Shown: positions 1 to 6,250 of the stretch, piece by piece
Layout of the letters: every line of letters begins with the position of its first letter
Numbering within the stretch: the first letter of the stretch is position 1
Assembly (NCBI GenBank): GCA_001795235.1
Contig: MGNZ01000036.1
Location: 592-12,985, forward strand
Source of the DNA: Chloroflexi bacterium RBG_16_64_32
GTDB taxonomy: Bacteria; Chloroflexota; Dehalococcoidia; SM23-28-2; RBG-16-64-32
DNA: 12,394 bases
Reading direction: 5' to 3'
Made by a program: the position numbers and the translations under genes
Notes under the pieces: model-generated
Told to the model about the DNA's origin: nothing
The model's input: only the letters and a program-made list of their open reading frames with translations
Databases searched by the model: none

Positions 1-380
1 GGCAGACGTTCAGGGATGACGCCGGGCCGCATGCGCATGAACGTGGCGCCATCGATCGTGGTGAACATCTCCCAGCTGCGCTCGTCGCCCAGGGCCGTCA
101 CCTCGCGGGCCACGTCCTGGTCCAGGCGCAGGTGGAGGAGATCGCGGCCATCGGCGGGGCGTCTGACGAGGGCGCCGTTGCTGCATATGAGGGGAGTGTC
201 GATGCCCAGGCGATCGGCGGTGCGCTTGGCCAGCCCGAACCAGCGGGAGGTGGCCAGGACAACCTGCACGCCCCTGTCCAGGGCGTGCCTCACCGCTTCC
301 CCGTTACGCTCGCTCAGCCTGAGGGAGCTGTTGAGCAGGGTGCCGTCGAGGTCCAGGGCGATGAGCTTGATGTCGCTCAC
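1..380 (-). CDS. HAD superfamily hydrolase, Cof-like (partial, C-terminus beyond window)
   Basis: About 126 N-terminal residues are present; the gene runs off the left edge. The start is GTG at 380, with GGAGG about 10 bases upstream. Near the N-terminus the HAD motif I DLDGTLL is visible, with nucleophile Asp10 and acid/base Asp12. Motif II is LATSR around residues 42-46, and ICSNGA follows, which is the I-x-x-NGA pattern typical of the Cof/IIB (C2-capped) group. Members hydrolyse phosphate esters of sugars, nucleotides or cofactors in the cytoplasm; the substrate cannot be told from this piece. The GTG overlaps the stop of the preceding small ORF (GTGA), so translational coupling is likely. 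Family is confident; motifs III and IV and the cap domain are mostly outside the window. Confidence 0.85.
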   Translation of the reverse strand, partial: MSDIKLIALDLDGTLLNSSLRLSERNGEAVRHALDRGVQVVLATSRWFGLAKRTADRLGIDTPLICSNGALVRRPADGRDLLHLRLDQDVAREVTALGDERSWEMFTTIDGATFMRMRPGVIPERL

Positions 381-520
381 TCGTTTGATCCCTCCGCTAC
401 GGCTACGTTCTTACGCCGCGGGCGGTTGCCGCCGTCGCCGCCTTCGCCGTCGAACATGCCGGCGAAGCGGAAGTGGACGATCCGGCGAAACTCCGGAACT
501 GCGCTGAAAAAGAAGGGCAT
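377..520 (-). CDS. Small hypothetical protein, 47 residues
   Basis: A 48-codon reading frame starts at ATG 520 with a strong GGGAGG ribosome site six bases upstream. It ends in TGA, sharing bases with the GTG start of the HAD hydrolase gene. It lies 40 bases after the amidohydrolase stop, so it fills what would otherwise be a non-coding gap. The predicted protein begins MPFFFSAVPEFRRIVHF, has a Gly/Asp-rich middle (residues 21-32) and a basic patch (RPRRK, 34-38). There is no signal peptide, no convincing membrane segment and no recognised domain. It could be a genuine small protein or a translated leader that couples HAD expression to upstream ribosomes. The ribosome site and stop/start overlap support translation; the function is unknown. 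Confidence 0.55.
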   Translation of the reverse strand: MPFFFSAVPEFRRIVHFRFAGMFDGEGGDGGNRPRRKNVAVAEGSNE

Positions 521-560
521 TGGTGGCCTCCCATTAACTGGTCAGTCGGGGTGCTGCCTA

Positions 561-1481
561 TTATAGCGCCAAAACGCGGAGCGCGTTTTCGCGCAGCACG
601 GCGCGCTTATCGGCGTCTGTGAGGGGGAGGCGCTGGATGCGGGCGGCGTCCAGGACAGGGTCGAACCAGGGGTAGTCAGAGCCGAACATCACGCGGTCGG
701 TGCCCACCAGTCGTAGGGCGGCGGCGGCTTCCTCGTCGTTCAGCGCCGGGCTCTTCTCCGTCCCGTTGATGATGTAGCAGCAGTCGAAGAAGACGTTGGG
801 GTGGGCGCGAGCCAGGTCGGCACAGGCGGCGAAGTCGCCGAAGGCGAGGTGGGCCATGACCACGGTCAGGTGGGGGAAGGCCGAGAGCACCTCGGGGAAG
901 TATCTGGGGTGCGCGTGGTCGGTGGGGCGTGGCCCGCCATAGGCGGGGAAGGCGCCGGAGTGGAAGATGATGGGCAGGTCCAGCTCCTGCGCCCGCTGGT
1001 AGACCGGCCACAGGCGGCGGTCGTTGGGATAGAAGCGCTGGTTGGCGGGGTGCAGCTTGATGCCGCCGGCGCCCTCGTCCCGGCGCCGGTCGATCTCGGC
1101 GACGAGCTCCTCGTCGCTCATGGACGGGTCGAGGCCGATGAAGGCAGTGAGCTGGGGGTGCTCCCGGGCCATCTCGCAGGTCCACTGGTTGCGGCGCTGG
1201 AGGCGGCCTATCATCTGGCGGCGGATGTCGTTCTTGGCTTCCGCGAGCTCGGCGCCAGAGAGGTCGGAGGGCAGCTTGGCGACAGCGGCGTCGAACATCT
1301 CCACCACAGGGGTCATATTGACCATCACCGCCTTTTCAATGCCGCCGCGCACCATAAGATCCAGGAGTTCGTCGACGGTGCCGCCGTAGTCCGTGTGGCC
1401 GCTGCCCATCATCGCTTGGCGCCCTATCTTGCGGGAGCCGTAGGTGTGGACGTGGGCGTCGATGATGGAGAAGCCGGTCAA
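561..1481 (-). CDS. Metal-dependent amidohydrolase (amidohydrolase 2 family, TIM barrel)
   Basis: This 306-residue protein belongs to the amidohydrolase-related family that includes ACMSD-like decarboxylases and hydrolases. The metal-binding motif HxH is seen at His10/His12 (IDAHVH). A beta-strand with IKLHP follows at 141-145, then His174 (IIFHSG), His211 (VVMAHL) and the C-terminal catalytic Asp269 in MFGSDYPW. These are the usual ligand and catalytic positions of the barrel. The start is TTG at 1481, one base after the radC stop, with GGAG six bases upstream. No cleaner start lies downstream before the HxH motif. It is probably cytosolic and co-transcribed with radC. The substrate cannot be inferred; decarboxylation or hydrolysis of a small cyclic or carboxylated compound is the family norm. 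Confidence 0.88.
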   Translation of the reverse strand: MTGFSIIDAHVHTYGSRKIGRQAMMGSGHTDYGGTVDELLDLMVRGGIEKAVMVNMTPVVEMFDAAVAKLPSDLSGAELAEAKNDIRRQMIGRLQRRNQWTCEMAREHPQLTAFIGLDPSMSDEELVAEIDRRRDEGAGGIKLHPANQRFYPNDRRLWPVYQRAQELDLPIIFHSGAFPAYGGPRPTDHAHPRYFPEVLSAFPHLTVVMAHLAFGDFAACADLARAHPNVFFDCCYIINGTEKSPALNDEEAAAALRLVGTDRVMFGSDYPWFDPVLDAARIQRLPLTDADKRAVLRENALRVLAL

Positions 1482-1482
1482 A

Positions 1483-2247
1483 TTAGTCTCCGGGGAAGCC
1501 CAGGCCCTTCTCTCGCAGGCTGACGAATCCGTTGCGGGCCAGGACGATGTGGTCCAGGACGTCTATGTTCAGCAGGGAGCCCGCCTCCCTGAGCTGGTGG
1601 GTCATGGACACGTCGTCAGCGCTGGGCGTGGGGTCGCCCGAGGGGTGGTTGTGGACGACGATAACGGAGGGGCAGCCCTCCCGCACCGCGTCACGGAACA
1701 GATCGGATACCCGAATCTGGGTGGTGTTGACGGTGCCTTTGTACACCTCCGGCGCGGCCAGCACCTGGTTCCGCGTGTTGAGGAGGACGACACGCAGGTG
1801 CTCCTGCTCCAGCAGGGCCATATCGGCCAGGAGCAGATTTGCGATATCCTGCGGGGAGCGGACGAACGGGCGCTCGTCGGGCTGGGTGGCCAGCAGGCGG
1901 CGCCCCAGCTCCAGGGCGGCCAGTATTTGGGTCGCCTTGGCCTCGCCGACGGCATGCTCCGAGGACAGCTCGCCCACGGAGGCTCGGGCCAGGCCGGGCA
2001 GGCCGTTGAAGCGGGAGAGCAGGCGCGTGGCCTGGGCGACGACGTTTTCGCCGGCGGCGCCGGTGCGCAGGATGATCGCCAGCAGCTCCGCGTTGGAGAG
2101 GGCGGACGCCCCCCACTGGCGCAGCCGCTCCCGCGGGCGCTCGCTCACCGGCAGGTCGCGAATGAGGGGGCGGTACTCTGCCTTGAGGGCGGATTCGCCT
2201 GGGCCCGGCGGGCCGCTGGAGCGGGCGAGGCCGCGGCGGGCAGGCAT
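1483..2247 (-). CDS. radC: RadC-family (UPF0758) JAMM/MPN domain protein
   Basis: 254 residues from ATG 2247. This start has AAAGGA about eight bases upstream and clears the preceding gene. An in-frame ATG at 2289 would add 14 residues but lacks a ribosome site and overlaps the LysM gene by 23 bases. The N-terminal part has a helix-hairpin-helix-like region (around 45-115, LSNAELLAIILRTG). The C-terminal MPN domain carries the JAMM metalloprotease-like signature HNHPSGDPTPSADD, with His199, His201 and Asp212, and an upstream Glu near 149. Length and domain order are typical of the family. The name radC reflects an old link to DNA repair that has since been questioned, so the true role is unsettled. 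Confidence 0.93.
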   Translation of the reverse strand: MPARRGLARSSGPPGPGESALKAEYRPLIRDLPVSERPRERLRQWGASALSNAELLAIILRTGAAGENVVAQATRLLSRFNGLPGLARASVGELSSEHAVGEAKATQILAALELGRRLLATQPDERPFVRSPQDIANLLLADMALLEQEHLRVVLLNTRNQVLAAPEVYKGTVNTTQIRVSDLFRDAVREGCPSVIVVHNHPSGDPTPSADDVSMTHQLREAGSLLNIDVLDHIVLARNGFVSLREKGLGFPGD

Positions 2248-2266
2248 GCGGGCGTCCTTTCGCTGC

Positions 2267-2803
2267 TTATTCGGGTATGGTGAGGACATCGCCCGGCCGG
2301 ATAATGTAATCCTCGGATAGCTCGTTGACGGCCATGAGGTCTTCCAGGCTAACCCCGAACGCCTGGGCGATGCCGGTCAGAGTGTCTCCCGATTGCACGG
2401 TGTACTCGATTGGCCCCTCCGGCTCGGGCGTCGGCTCCGGTGTGGGCTCGGGCGTCGACTCCGGGGTGGACTCCGAAGGTGGCTTCGGTGTCGGTTCGGG
2501 GGTGGGAGTCTCCGTAATGGCGGTAGGGGTCACGGGCTTGGGCGATGCCGGCGGTGAGGGCTCCGGCACGACGATGTCCGATGACTCGCCCGGCAGGCCG
2601 GGAGGGCGAATGAGCAACCAGAGGGCCAGCACGCTGCCGAGGAGAAGGGCCAGCAGGGAGGCTCGGAAGAAATTACCTCTGGGCGCGGCGTTAACAGGGC
2701 TCAGGCAGTCTGCGCACAGATCATCGCCGTGCTCCCCACAGTAGGCGTTGCCGCACCGGGGACAGCGCTGAGTGGCTTCCTCATCGCAAAGATAACAGTC
2801 CAT
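2267..2803 (-). CDS. Zinc-finger, single-pass membrane, LysM-domain protein
   Basis: 178 residues with an unusual order of parts. Residues 1-34 form a Cys/His-rich zinc-binding motif (CxxC at 3/6, CxxC at 14/17, CxxxH-like at 22-25, CxxC at 31/34), similar to B-box or zinc-ribbon N-termini. A hydrophobic segment at about 48-67 is a likely membrane anchor. It is followed by a Pro/Thr/Glu-rich linker (about 80-132) with repeated P-E-P-T units. A C-terminal LysM domain (about 133-177, YTVQSGDTLTGIAQAFGVS) would bind glycan such as peptidoglycan. The topology inferred is zinc finger inside and LysM outside. It lies 58 bases after rplL and overlaps the upstream candidate radC start. The LysM call is firm; the function of the whole is unknown. 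Confidence 0.88.
   Translation of the reverse strand: MDCYLCDEEATQRCPRCGNAYCGEHGDDLCADCLSPVNAAPRGNFFRASLLALLLGSVLALWLLIRPPGLPGESSDIVVPEPSPPASPKPVTPTAITETPTPEPTPKPPSESTPESTPEPTPEPTPEPEGPIEYTVQSGDTLTGIAQAFGVSLEDLMAVNELSEDYIIRPGDVLTIPE
2420..2512 (-). repeat. Degenerate 6/12-base tandem repeat coding the PEPT-rich linker
   Basis: The DNA encoding the linker of the LysM protein is made of imperfect copies of a CCGAGCC/GAGCCGAC-like unit (plus-strand GGCTCGGGCGTC and variants). They encode alternating TPEP/STPE residues. Such stretches can expand or contract by slippage, so linker length may vary between strains. The repeat stays in frame throughout. Confidence 0.7.
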
Positions 2804-2861
2804 AGCCTGCCCCTATCGGCGGGGGACGATTCCCGCTCTCCCCACGGTCGCATTTTACAGG

Positions 2862-3266
2862 CTATTTCAGTTCGACGGTAGCGCCCGCTTCCTGAAGCTT
2901 CTTCGCCGTCTCTTCGGCATCGGACTTGGCGACCCCTTCTTTGACGTTGGTGGGAGCGGACTCCACCAGGTCCTTGGCCTCCTTGAGCCCAAGAGTGGTG
3001 ACCTGGCGGACGGCCTTGATCACGTTGATCTTGTTGGCGCCGATATCTTTGAGGTGCACAGTCCACTCCGTCTGTTCCTCTGCCGGCGCGGCCTCGGCAG
3101 TGGCGCCGGCCGGGGCAGCAGCGGCGACGGCTACAGGCGCGGCGGCGGTGATTCCGAAATCATCCTCGATGCGCTTGTTCAGGTCTCGCAGCTCCAGCAT
3201 GGTCATCTCCTTGATGATCTCCATCACCTGGTCGACCCGCTGTCCATCTCCAGAAGACTTGGCCAT
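2862..3266 (-). CDS. rplL: 50S ribosomal protein L7/L12
   Basis: 134 residues, the normal length with a slightly long N-terminus. Residues about 10-40 are the dimerisation domain (MEIIKEMTMLELRDLNKRIED). They are followed by an Ala/Pro-rich hinge (about 45-63) and the conserved C-terminal globular domain (KINVIKAVRQVTTLGLKEAKDLVE), which recruits translational GTPases. It forms the ribosomal stalk with L10 and contacts EF-Tu, encoded upstream. The ATG at 3266 has a textbook AAGGAGG eight bases upstream, consistent with the higher synthesis needed for multiple copies per ribosome. It lies 21 bases after rplJ and is clearly in the same unit. No rpoB follows. Confidence 0.98.
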   Translation of the reverse strand: MAKSSGDGQRVDQVMEIIKEMTMLELRDLNKRIEDDFGITAAAPVAVAAAAPAGATAEAAPAEEQTEWTVHLKDIGANKINVIKAVRQVTTLGLKEAKDLVESAPTNVKEGVAKSDAEETAKKLQEAGATVELK

Positions 3267-3287
3267 AGCTTGCTCCTCCTTTTGGGA

Positions 3288-3851
3288 TTATTCCTGTGTT
3301 GATTCCAACTGGCGAGCGCGCGCCTCAAGGAGGCTGGGCAGCTCGCTCAGAGCCGATTGCAAGAGTGATGCCAGCTCCCGCAGCGGAGAGTCCAGCAGGC
3401 CAACGAAGGCGGCCAGAGGCGCCTGTATGTTGCCCGCCAGCCGGGCGAGCATGACCGGCCTGGGAGGCAGACTCACGAGATCTCGCAGGTCGTCAGGCGA
3501 GATCGCCTGGCCATCCATGAAGGCGCCGCGTATGGCGAAGGTCGGCGGCGCCAACCGGGCGTACTCGGTAATCGCCTTGGCGGCCGCGATCGGGTCCTCG
3601 TAACCGAGGGCGAGGGCCGTAGGGCCGTCCACGATCTGCATCAGCTCCGGCGTTCCCGTTTCGTCGGCGGCCAGGCGGAGAAGGCGGTTCTTGACAACCT
3701 TGACCTCCACGTTGGCACGTCGAAGGTGCCGTCGCATCTCCTCAATCTCTTTCACCCGCAGGCCGCGGAAGTCCGTGCTTACGGTGATGGTGGCCCGTTC
3801 TAGGTTCTGTTTGAGCTGTTCGACCAGATCGATCTTCTTCTGGGTCGGCAT
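3288..3851 (-). CDS. rplJ: 50S ribosomal protein L10
   Basis: 187 residues, the base of the ribosomal stalk that binds 23S rRNA and carries L7/L12 dimers. The N-terminal domain shows the conserved pattern VSTDFRGLRVKEIEEMRRHLR and VVKNRLLRLA. The C-terminal part (about 135-187) is helical and leucine-rich, where L7/L12 dimers dock. ATG 3851 has AGAGGAG nine bases upstream. The roughly 200-base leader upstream contains the L10 leader RNA, so autoregulation by L10 or the L10-L12 complex is expected. Gene order rplA-leader-rplJ-rplL is standard. Confidence 0.98.
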   Translation of the reverse strand: MPTQKKIDLVEQLKQNLERATITVSTDFRGLRVKEIEEMRRHLRRANVEVKVVKNRLLRLAADETGTPELMQIVDGPTALALGYEDPIAAAKAITEYARLAPPTFAIRGAFMDGQAISPDDLRDLVSLPPRPVMLARLAGNIQAPLAAFVGLLDSPLRELASLLQSALSELPSLLEARARQLESTQE

Positions 3852-3867
3852 GTGGCCGCTCCTCTGC

Positions 3868-3887
3868 GGGCGACCTAAAGGTCGCCC
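3868..3887 (-). repeat. 8-bp perfect inverted repeat just upstream of the rplJ ribosome site
   Basis: GGGCGACC and GGTCGCCC flank a TAAA loop, giving an 8-bp hairpin. Its 3' side in the transcript abuts the AGAGGAG ribosome site of rplJ. The 11 bases at 3869-3879 are also perfectly complementary in the RNA to 4003-4013 inside the L10 leader, so two pairings compete. It may be a regulatory element or a copy of a dispersed palindromic repeat. Confidence 0.6.
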
Positions 3888-3900
3888 CTACAAAGCGAAA

Positions 3901-3924
3901 GTCCCTTGCCCAGCGGCAAGGGAC
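3901..3924 (-). terminator. Strong hairpin in the rplJ leader, attenuator-like
   Basis: GTCCCTTGCC and GGCAAGGGAC form a perfect 10-bp stem with a four-base loop. In the transcript it is followed by TTTCGCTTTG, an interrupted U tract. The position, between the L10 leader and rplJ, fits an attenuator that could set L10/L12 output, but the U tract is poor for a full terminator. It could instead be a palindromic repeat. Confidence 0.35.
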
Positions 3925-3942
3925 GGGGTTCGCAACAGTCGC

Positions 3943-3958
3943 TCAGGCTGAAGCCTGA
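3943..3958 (-). repeat. 7-bp inverted repeat in the rplJ leader
   Basis: TCAGGCT and AGCCTGA flank a two-base gap, which as RNA would open to a four-base loop. It is the third palindrome in 90 bases between the L10 leader core and rplJ. It could extend the leader fold or be part of a mobile palindromic element. Confidence 0.5.
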
Positions 3959-3974
3959 CCTTCGGTGCTAGGTT

Positions 3975-4045
3975 CGTCCGGTTTGCCTCGGCGGGCCGGT
4001 GGTTTAGGTCGCCTCCCGTGCGACACCCGCTGTCTCGGGCTTATC
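3975..4045 (-). ncRNA. Ribosomal protein L10 leader (autoregulatory RNA)
   Basis: Read on the minus strand after the rplA stop, the sequence GAGACAGCGGGTG (4036-4024) is followed about 30 bases later by CCCGCCGAGGC (3995-3985). GCGGG (4030-4026) pairs with CCCGC (3995-3991). The conserved AGACAG before the helix and CCGAGG after it match, from memory, the family consensus of the L10 leader (AGACAG-N-GG...CC-N-CCGAGG), which binds the L10-L12 complex through a kink-turn. It lies in the expected place between rplA and rplJ. Exact outer limits are uncertain without a covariance search. Confidence 0.78.
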
Positions 4046-4055
4046 TGAGATCTAA

Positions 4056-4778
4056 TTATACGTTGGCTTCGGCGCTTAGGGAAAGAGTCGGAAGAACGTC
4101 CAGTTTGATGCCCGGACCCATAGTGGTAACGAGGGTGATGGAGCGGATGAACTGGCCCTTGGCCCCGGCCGGCCTTGCGCGAACGATAGCGTCCACAAGG
4201 GCGCTCAGGTTCTCCATGAGCGCCTCCTCGGAAAAGCTGGCCTTGCCGACGGGCACGTGTACAAGGGCCGTGCGGTCGGCGCGGAACTCCACGCGGCCCT
4301 GCTTGGCTTCGCCGATGGCCTTGGGCAGGTCGTCCGCGTCCACCACGGTGTTGGTGCGGGGGTTGGGCATGAGCCCGCGGGGGCCGAGGATTCGACCCAA
4401 GCGGCCGACCTTACCCATCATCTCTCTGGTGGCCAGGGCGACCTCGAACTCCATCCAACCGCCTTCGATCTTCTTGACGAGGTCGTCGGCGCCAACGTAG
4501 TCGGCGCCCGCCTCCTCCGCGCTGCGGGCGGCCTCACCCTCGGTGAAGACGAGGACGCGCTGCTCCTTGCCCAGGCCGTGGGGGAGGACGATGGTGCCGC
4601 GGAGCTGCTGGTCGGCGTGGCGGGTGTCCAAGCCGGTGCGGATGTGCAGCTCCACCGTCTCATCGAACTTGGCGAAGGCGTTCTCCTTGAGCAGCTTCAC
4701 CGCTTCCTGCGGCTCGTATGCGCGGTTGTGCCCGATCTTCTCCATGACCGCCCGGTAATTCTTACCCCGTTTGACCAT
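4056..4778 (-). CDS. rplA: 50S ribosomal protein L1
   Basis: 240 residues, the usual bacterial length. It forms the L1 stalk at the ribosomal E site. The N-terminus MVKRGKNYR and the signature GRLGRILGPRGLMPNPR (about 124-140) are diagnostic; the following residues are TNTVV, where TGTV is common. Start ATG 4778 lies two bases after the rplK stop, with GGAGG about 12 bases upstream, so coupled translation with L11 is likely. In many bacteria L1 represses its own rplK-rplA message; no L1 target site was identified here. Confidence 0.98.
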   Translation of the reverse strand: MVKRGKNYRAVMEKIGHNRAYEPQEAVKLLKENAFAKFDETVELHIRTGLDTRHADQQLRGTIVLPHGLGKEQRVLVFTEGEAARSAEEAGADYVGADDLVKKIEGGWMEFEVALATREMMGKVGRLGRILGPRGLMPNPRTNTVVDADDLPKAIGEAKQGRVEFRADRTALVHVPVGKASFSEEALMENLSALVDAIVRARPAGAKGQFIRSITLVTTMGPGIKLDVLPTLSLSAEANV

Positions 4779-4780
4779 AG

Positions 4781-5206
4781 CTACCCGGCCACCTCCACCC
4801 CCATACTGCGGGCTGTGCCCTCCACCATTCGCATGGCGGCCTCGATGTCGTTGGCGTTGAGATCCTTCATCTTGAGCTCGGCTATCTCGCGCACCTGGTC
4901 CCGCGTCATGGTGCCGACCTTCTCACGGATCTGGGTAGGGCTACCCTTCTCCAATCCCAGGGCCTTCTTGATGAGGTCGGACGCCGGGGGCGTCTTGAGA
5001 GCGAAGGTAAAGGAGCGGTCCTCGTAGACGATGATCTCCGCGGGGACGATGCTGCCTGTCTGCGCGGATGTTCGCTCGTTGTAGTCCTTGCAGAAGGCCA
5101 TGATGTTGGCGCCGTGCTGGCCCAGGGCGGGGCCAACGGGCGGCGCCGGCGTGGCCTTACCGGCTTCCAGTTGAAGCCTTATGATTGCGCGGATCTTCTT
5201 CGCCAT
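4781..5206 (-). CDS. rplK: 50S ribosomal protein L11
   Basis: 141 residues, exactly the family norm. The N-terminal domain shows KIRAIIRLQLEAGKATPAPPVGPALGQHG, including the proline pair that contacts the 23S rRNA GTPase-associated centre. The C-terminal RNA-binding domain includes FALKTPPASDLIKKA and ends in ARSMGVEV. Start ATG 5206 is four bases after the nusG stop, with a GGAGAGG ribosome site within the end of nusG. Confidence 0.98.
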   Translation of the reverse strand: MAKKIRAIIRLQLEAGKATPAPPVGPALGQHGANIMAFCKDYNERTSAQTGSIVPAEIIVYEDRSFTFALKTPPASDLIKKALGLEKGSPTQIREKVGTMTRDQVREIAELKMKDLNANDIEAAMRMVEGTARSMGVEVAG

Positions 5207-5210
5207 GCGG

Positions 5211-5912
5211 CTACAGCCTCTCCACCTGGAGGAAGTCCAGCTCTACCGGCGTCTCGCGTCCGAAGAAGGCGACCATGACCCGTACTTTGCCCTTCTCTAC
5301 GTTAATCTCGTCGACGGTGCCTACGAAGTCGACGAAGGGGCCGTCGATGACGTGTACGCTCTGGCCCAACTGGAAGCCGATCTTGATGCGGGGCTCCTCG
5401 GCGCGCATCTGGCGGAGGATGCCGCGCACCTCGGTCTCTTCCAGCGGCGTAGGTGTGGCGCCGGAACCCACGAAACCGGTCACTCCCGGTGTGTTGCGGA
5501 CCACGGTCCAGGCATTGCTGGAGCGGGCTTTCTCCTGGGCCGACGCGCCGAGGTCTTCCTGGCGCATCTCGATCATCTGCACAAGCACGTAGCCCGGGAA
5601 TATCTTGCGCGGAACGGTGCGGCGAAGTCCGTCGCGGATCTCTATCTCATCGACGGAGGGGACGACTACGTGGAAGATGAGGTCCTCCGCATCCATGGAC
5701 CTGATACGGTGCTCCAGATTGGTGCGGGCCTTATCCTCGTAGCCGGAGTAGGTGTGAACGACGTACCAGGCGCGGCCCGCCTGGAACATCTCGTCGTCCG
5801 AGATGGTAGGGTGTTTCTGAGACCCCTCCTCCGCTTCCGGCTGGACTGCTGCCGCCTCCTCCGTGGGAACCTCTCGTTCCGCGGTCTCGGCGCTCTTCCT
5901 CTTTCTAGCCAA
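5211..5912 (-). CDS. nusG: Transcription termination/antitermination protein NusG
   Basis: The product couples RNA polymerase elongation with termination factors and ribosomes. The NGN domain begins around residue 47 (RAWYVVHTYSGYEDKA) and includes PRKIFPGYVLVQM. The KOW domain is at the C-terminus (about 184-233, VIDGPFVDFVGTVDEIN). The TTG at 5912 is chosen: it gives MARKRKSAE, has AGAGG eight bases upstream and sits 11 bases after secE. An ATG at 5954 would overlap secE by 31 bases. The result is 233 residues, longer than the usual 175-185. The excess comes from an acidic N-terminal tail of about 45 residues and an insertion of about 14 residues (EDLGASAQEKARSS) in the NGN domain after FPGYVLVQ. 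Confidence 0.95.
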   Translation of the reverse strand: MARKRKSAETAEREVPTEEAAAVQPEAEEGSQKHPTISDDEMFQAGRAWYVVHTYSGYEDKARTNLEHRIRSMDAEDLIFHVVVPSVDEIEIRDGLRRTVPRKIFPGYVLVQMIEMRQEDLGASAQEKARSSNAWTVVRNTPGVTGFVGSGATPTPLEETEVRGILRQMRAEEPRIKIGFQLGQSVHVIDGPFVDFVGTVDEINVEKGKVRVMVAFFGRETPVELDFLQVERL

Positions 5913-5923
5913 CTCCACCACCT

Positions 5924-6250
5924 CTAACGCAGAAGCGAATTGTCGATTAGCCATCCGAAGCCGATGTCGATACCGCCGAGAATGGCGCCCACGATGATGG
6001 CGACAACCACGACAACGACTGTGAGGTGCACTGTGTCCTGACGGCTGGGCCAGACGACCTTGCGCAGCTCGTTGATTATGTCCATGAGGAAGCGCGGCCG
6101 CCAGGAAGCCGCGGCGGCCAGTCCGGAGCGGCCCTCAGCGCGGGGTGCGGCGCGGGCGGCGGTGGTGCGGCGCAGGGGGCGCGCCGACGCCATGCCACGG
6201 GCTTTCTTCCCCTGCTTGGAGGGCGGATGACGCCTGAGGGCGCGGCTCAT
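5924..6250 (-). CDS. secE: Preprotein translocase subunit SecE
   Basis: 108 residues with one membrane segment (about 75-100, a Val/Ile-rich stretch) after the conserved amphipathic helix motif ELRKVVWPSRQ (61-71). This is the single-TM SecE type found outside the enterobacteria. SecE clamps SecY in the SecYEG channel. The N-terminal 55 residues are basic and Ala/Arg-rich, longer than in most minimal SecE proteins. ATG 6250 overlaps the rpmG stop (ATGA) and has GGGAGG four bases upstream, so the start is well supported. It is directly followed by nusG, the usual neighbour. Confidence 0.96.
   Translation of the reverse strand: MSRALRRHPPSKQGKKARGMASARPLRRTTAARAAPRAEGRSGLAAAASWRPRFLMDIINELRKVVWPSRQDTVHLTVVVVVVAIIVGAILGGIDIGFGWLIDNSLLR

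Noticed and set aside
560..565. Perfect TATAAT on the minus strand ahead of the 47-residue ORF
   Set aside because: It overlaps the last codon and stop of the amidohydrolase gene, and the position 17 bases upstream reads AAACGC, nothing like a -35 box. It may be chance, so no promoter is called.
571..589. AAAACGC/GCGTTTT inverted repeat at the end of the amidohydrolase gene
   Set aside because: It lies within the coding sequence, has a weak stem and is not followed by a U tract, so it is not called a terminator.
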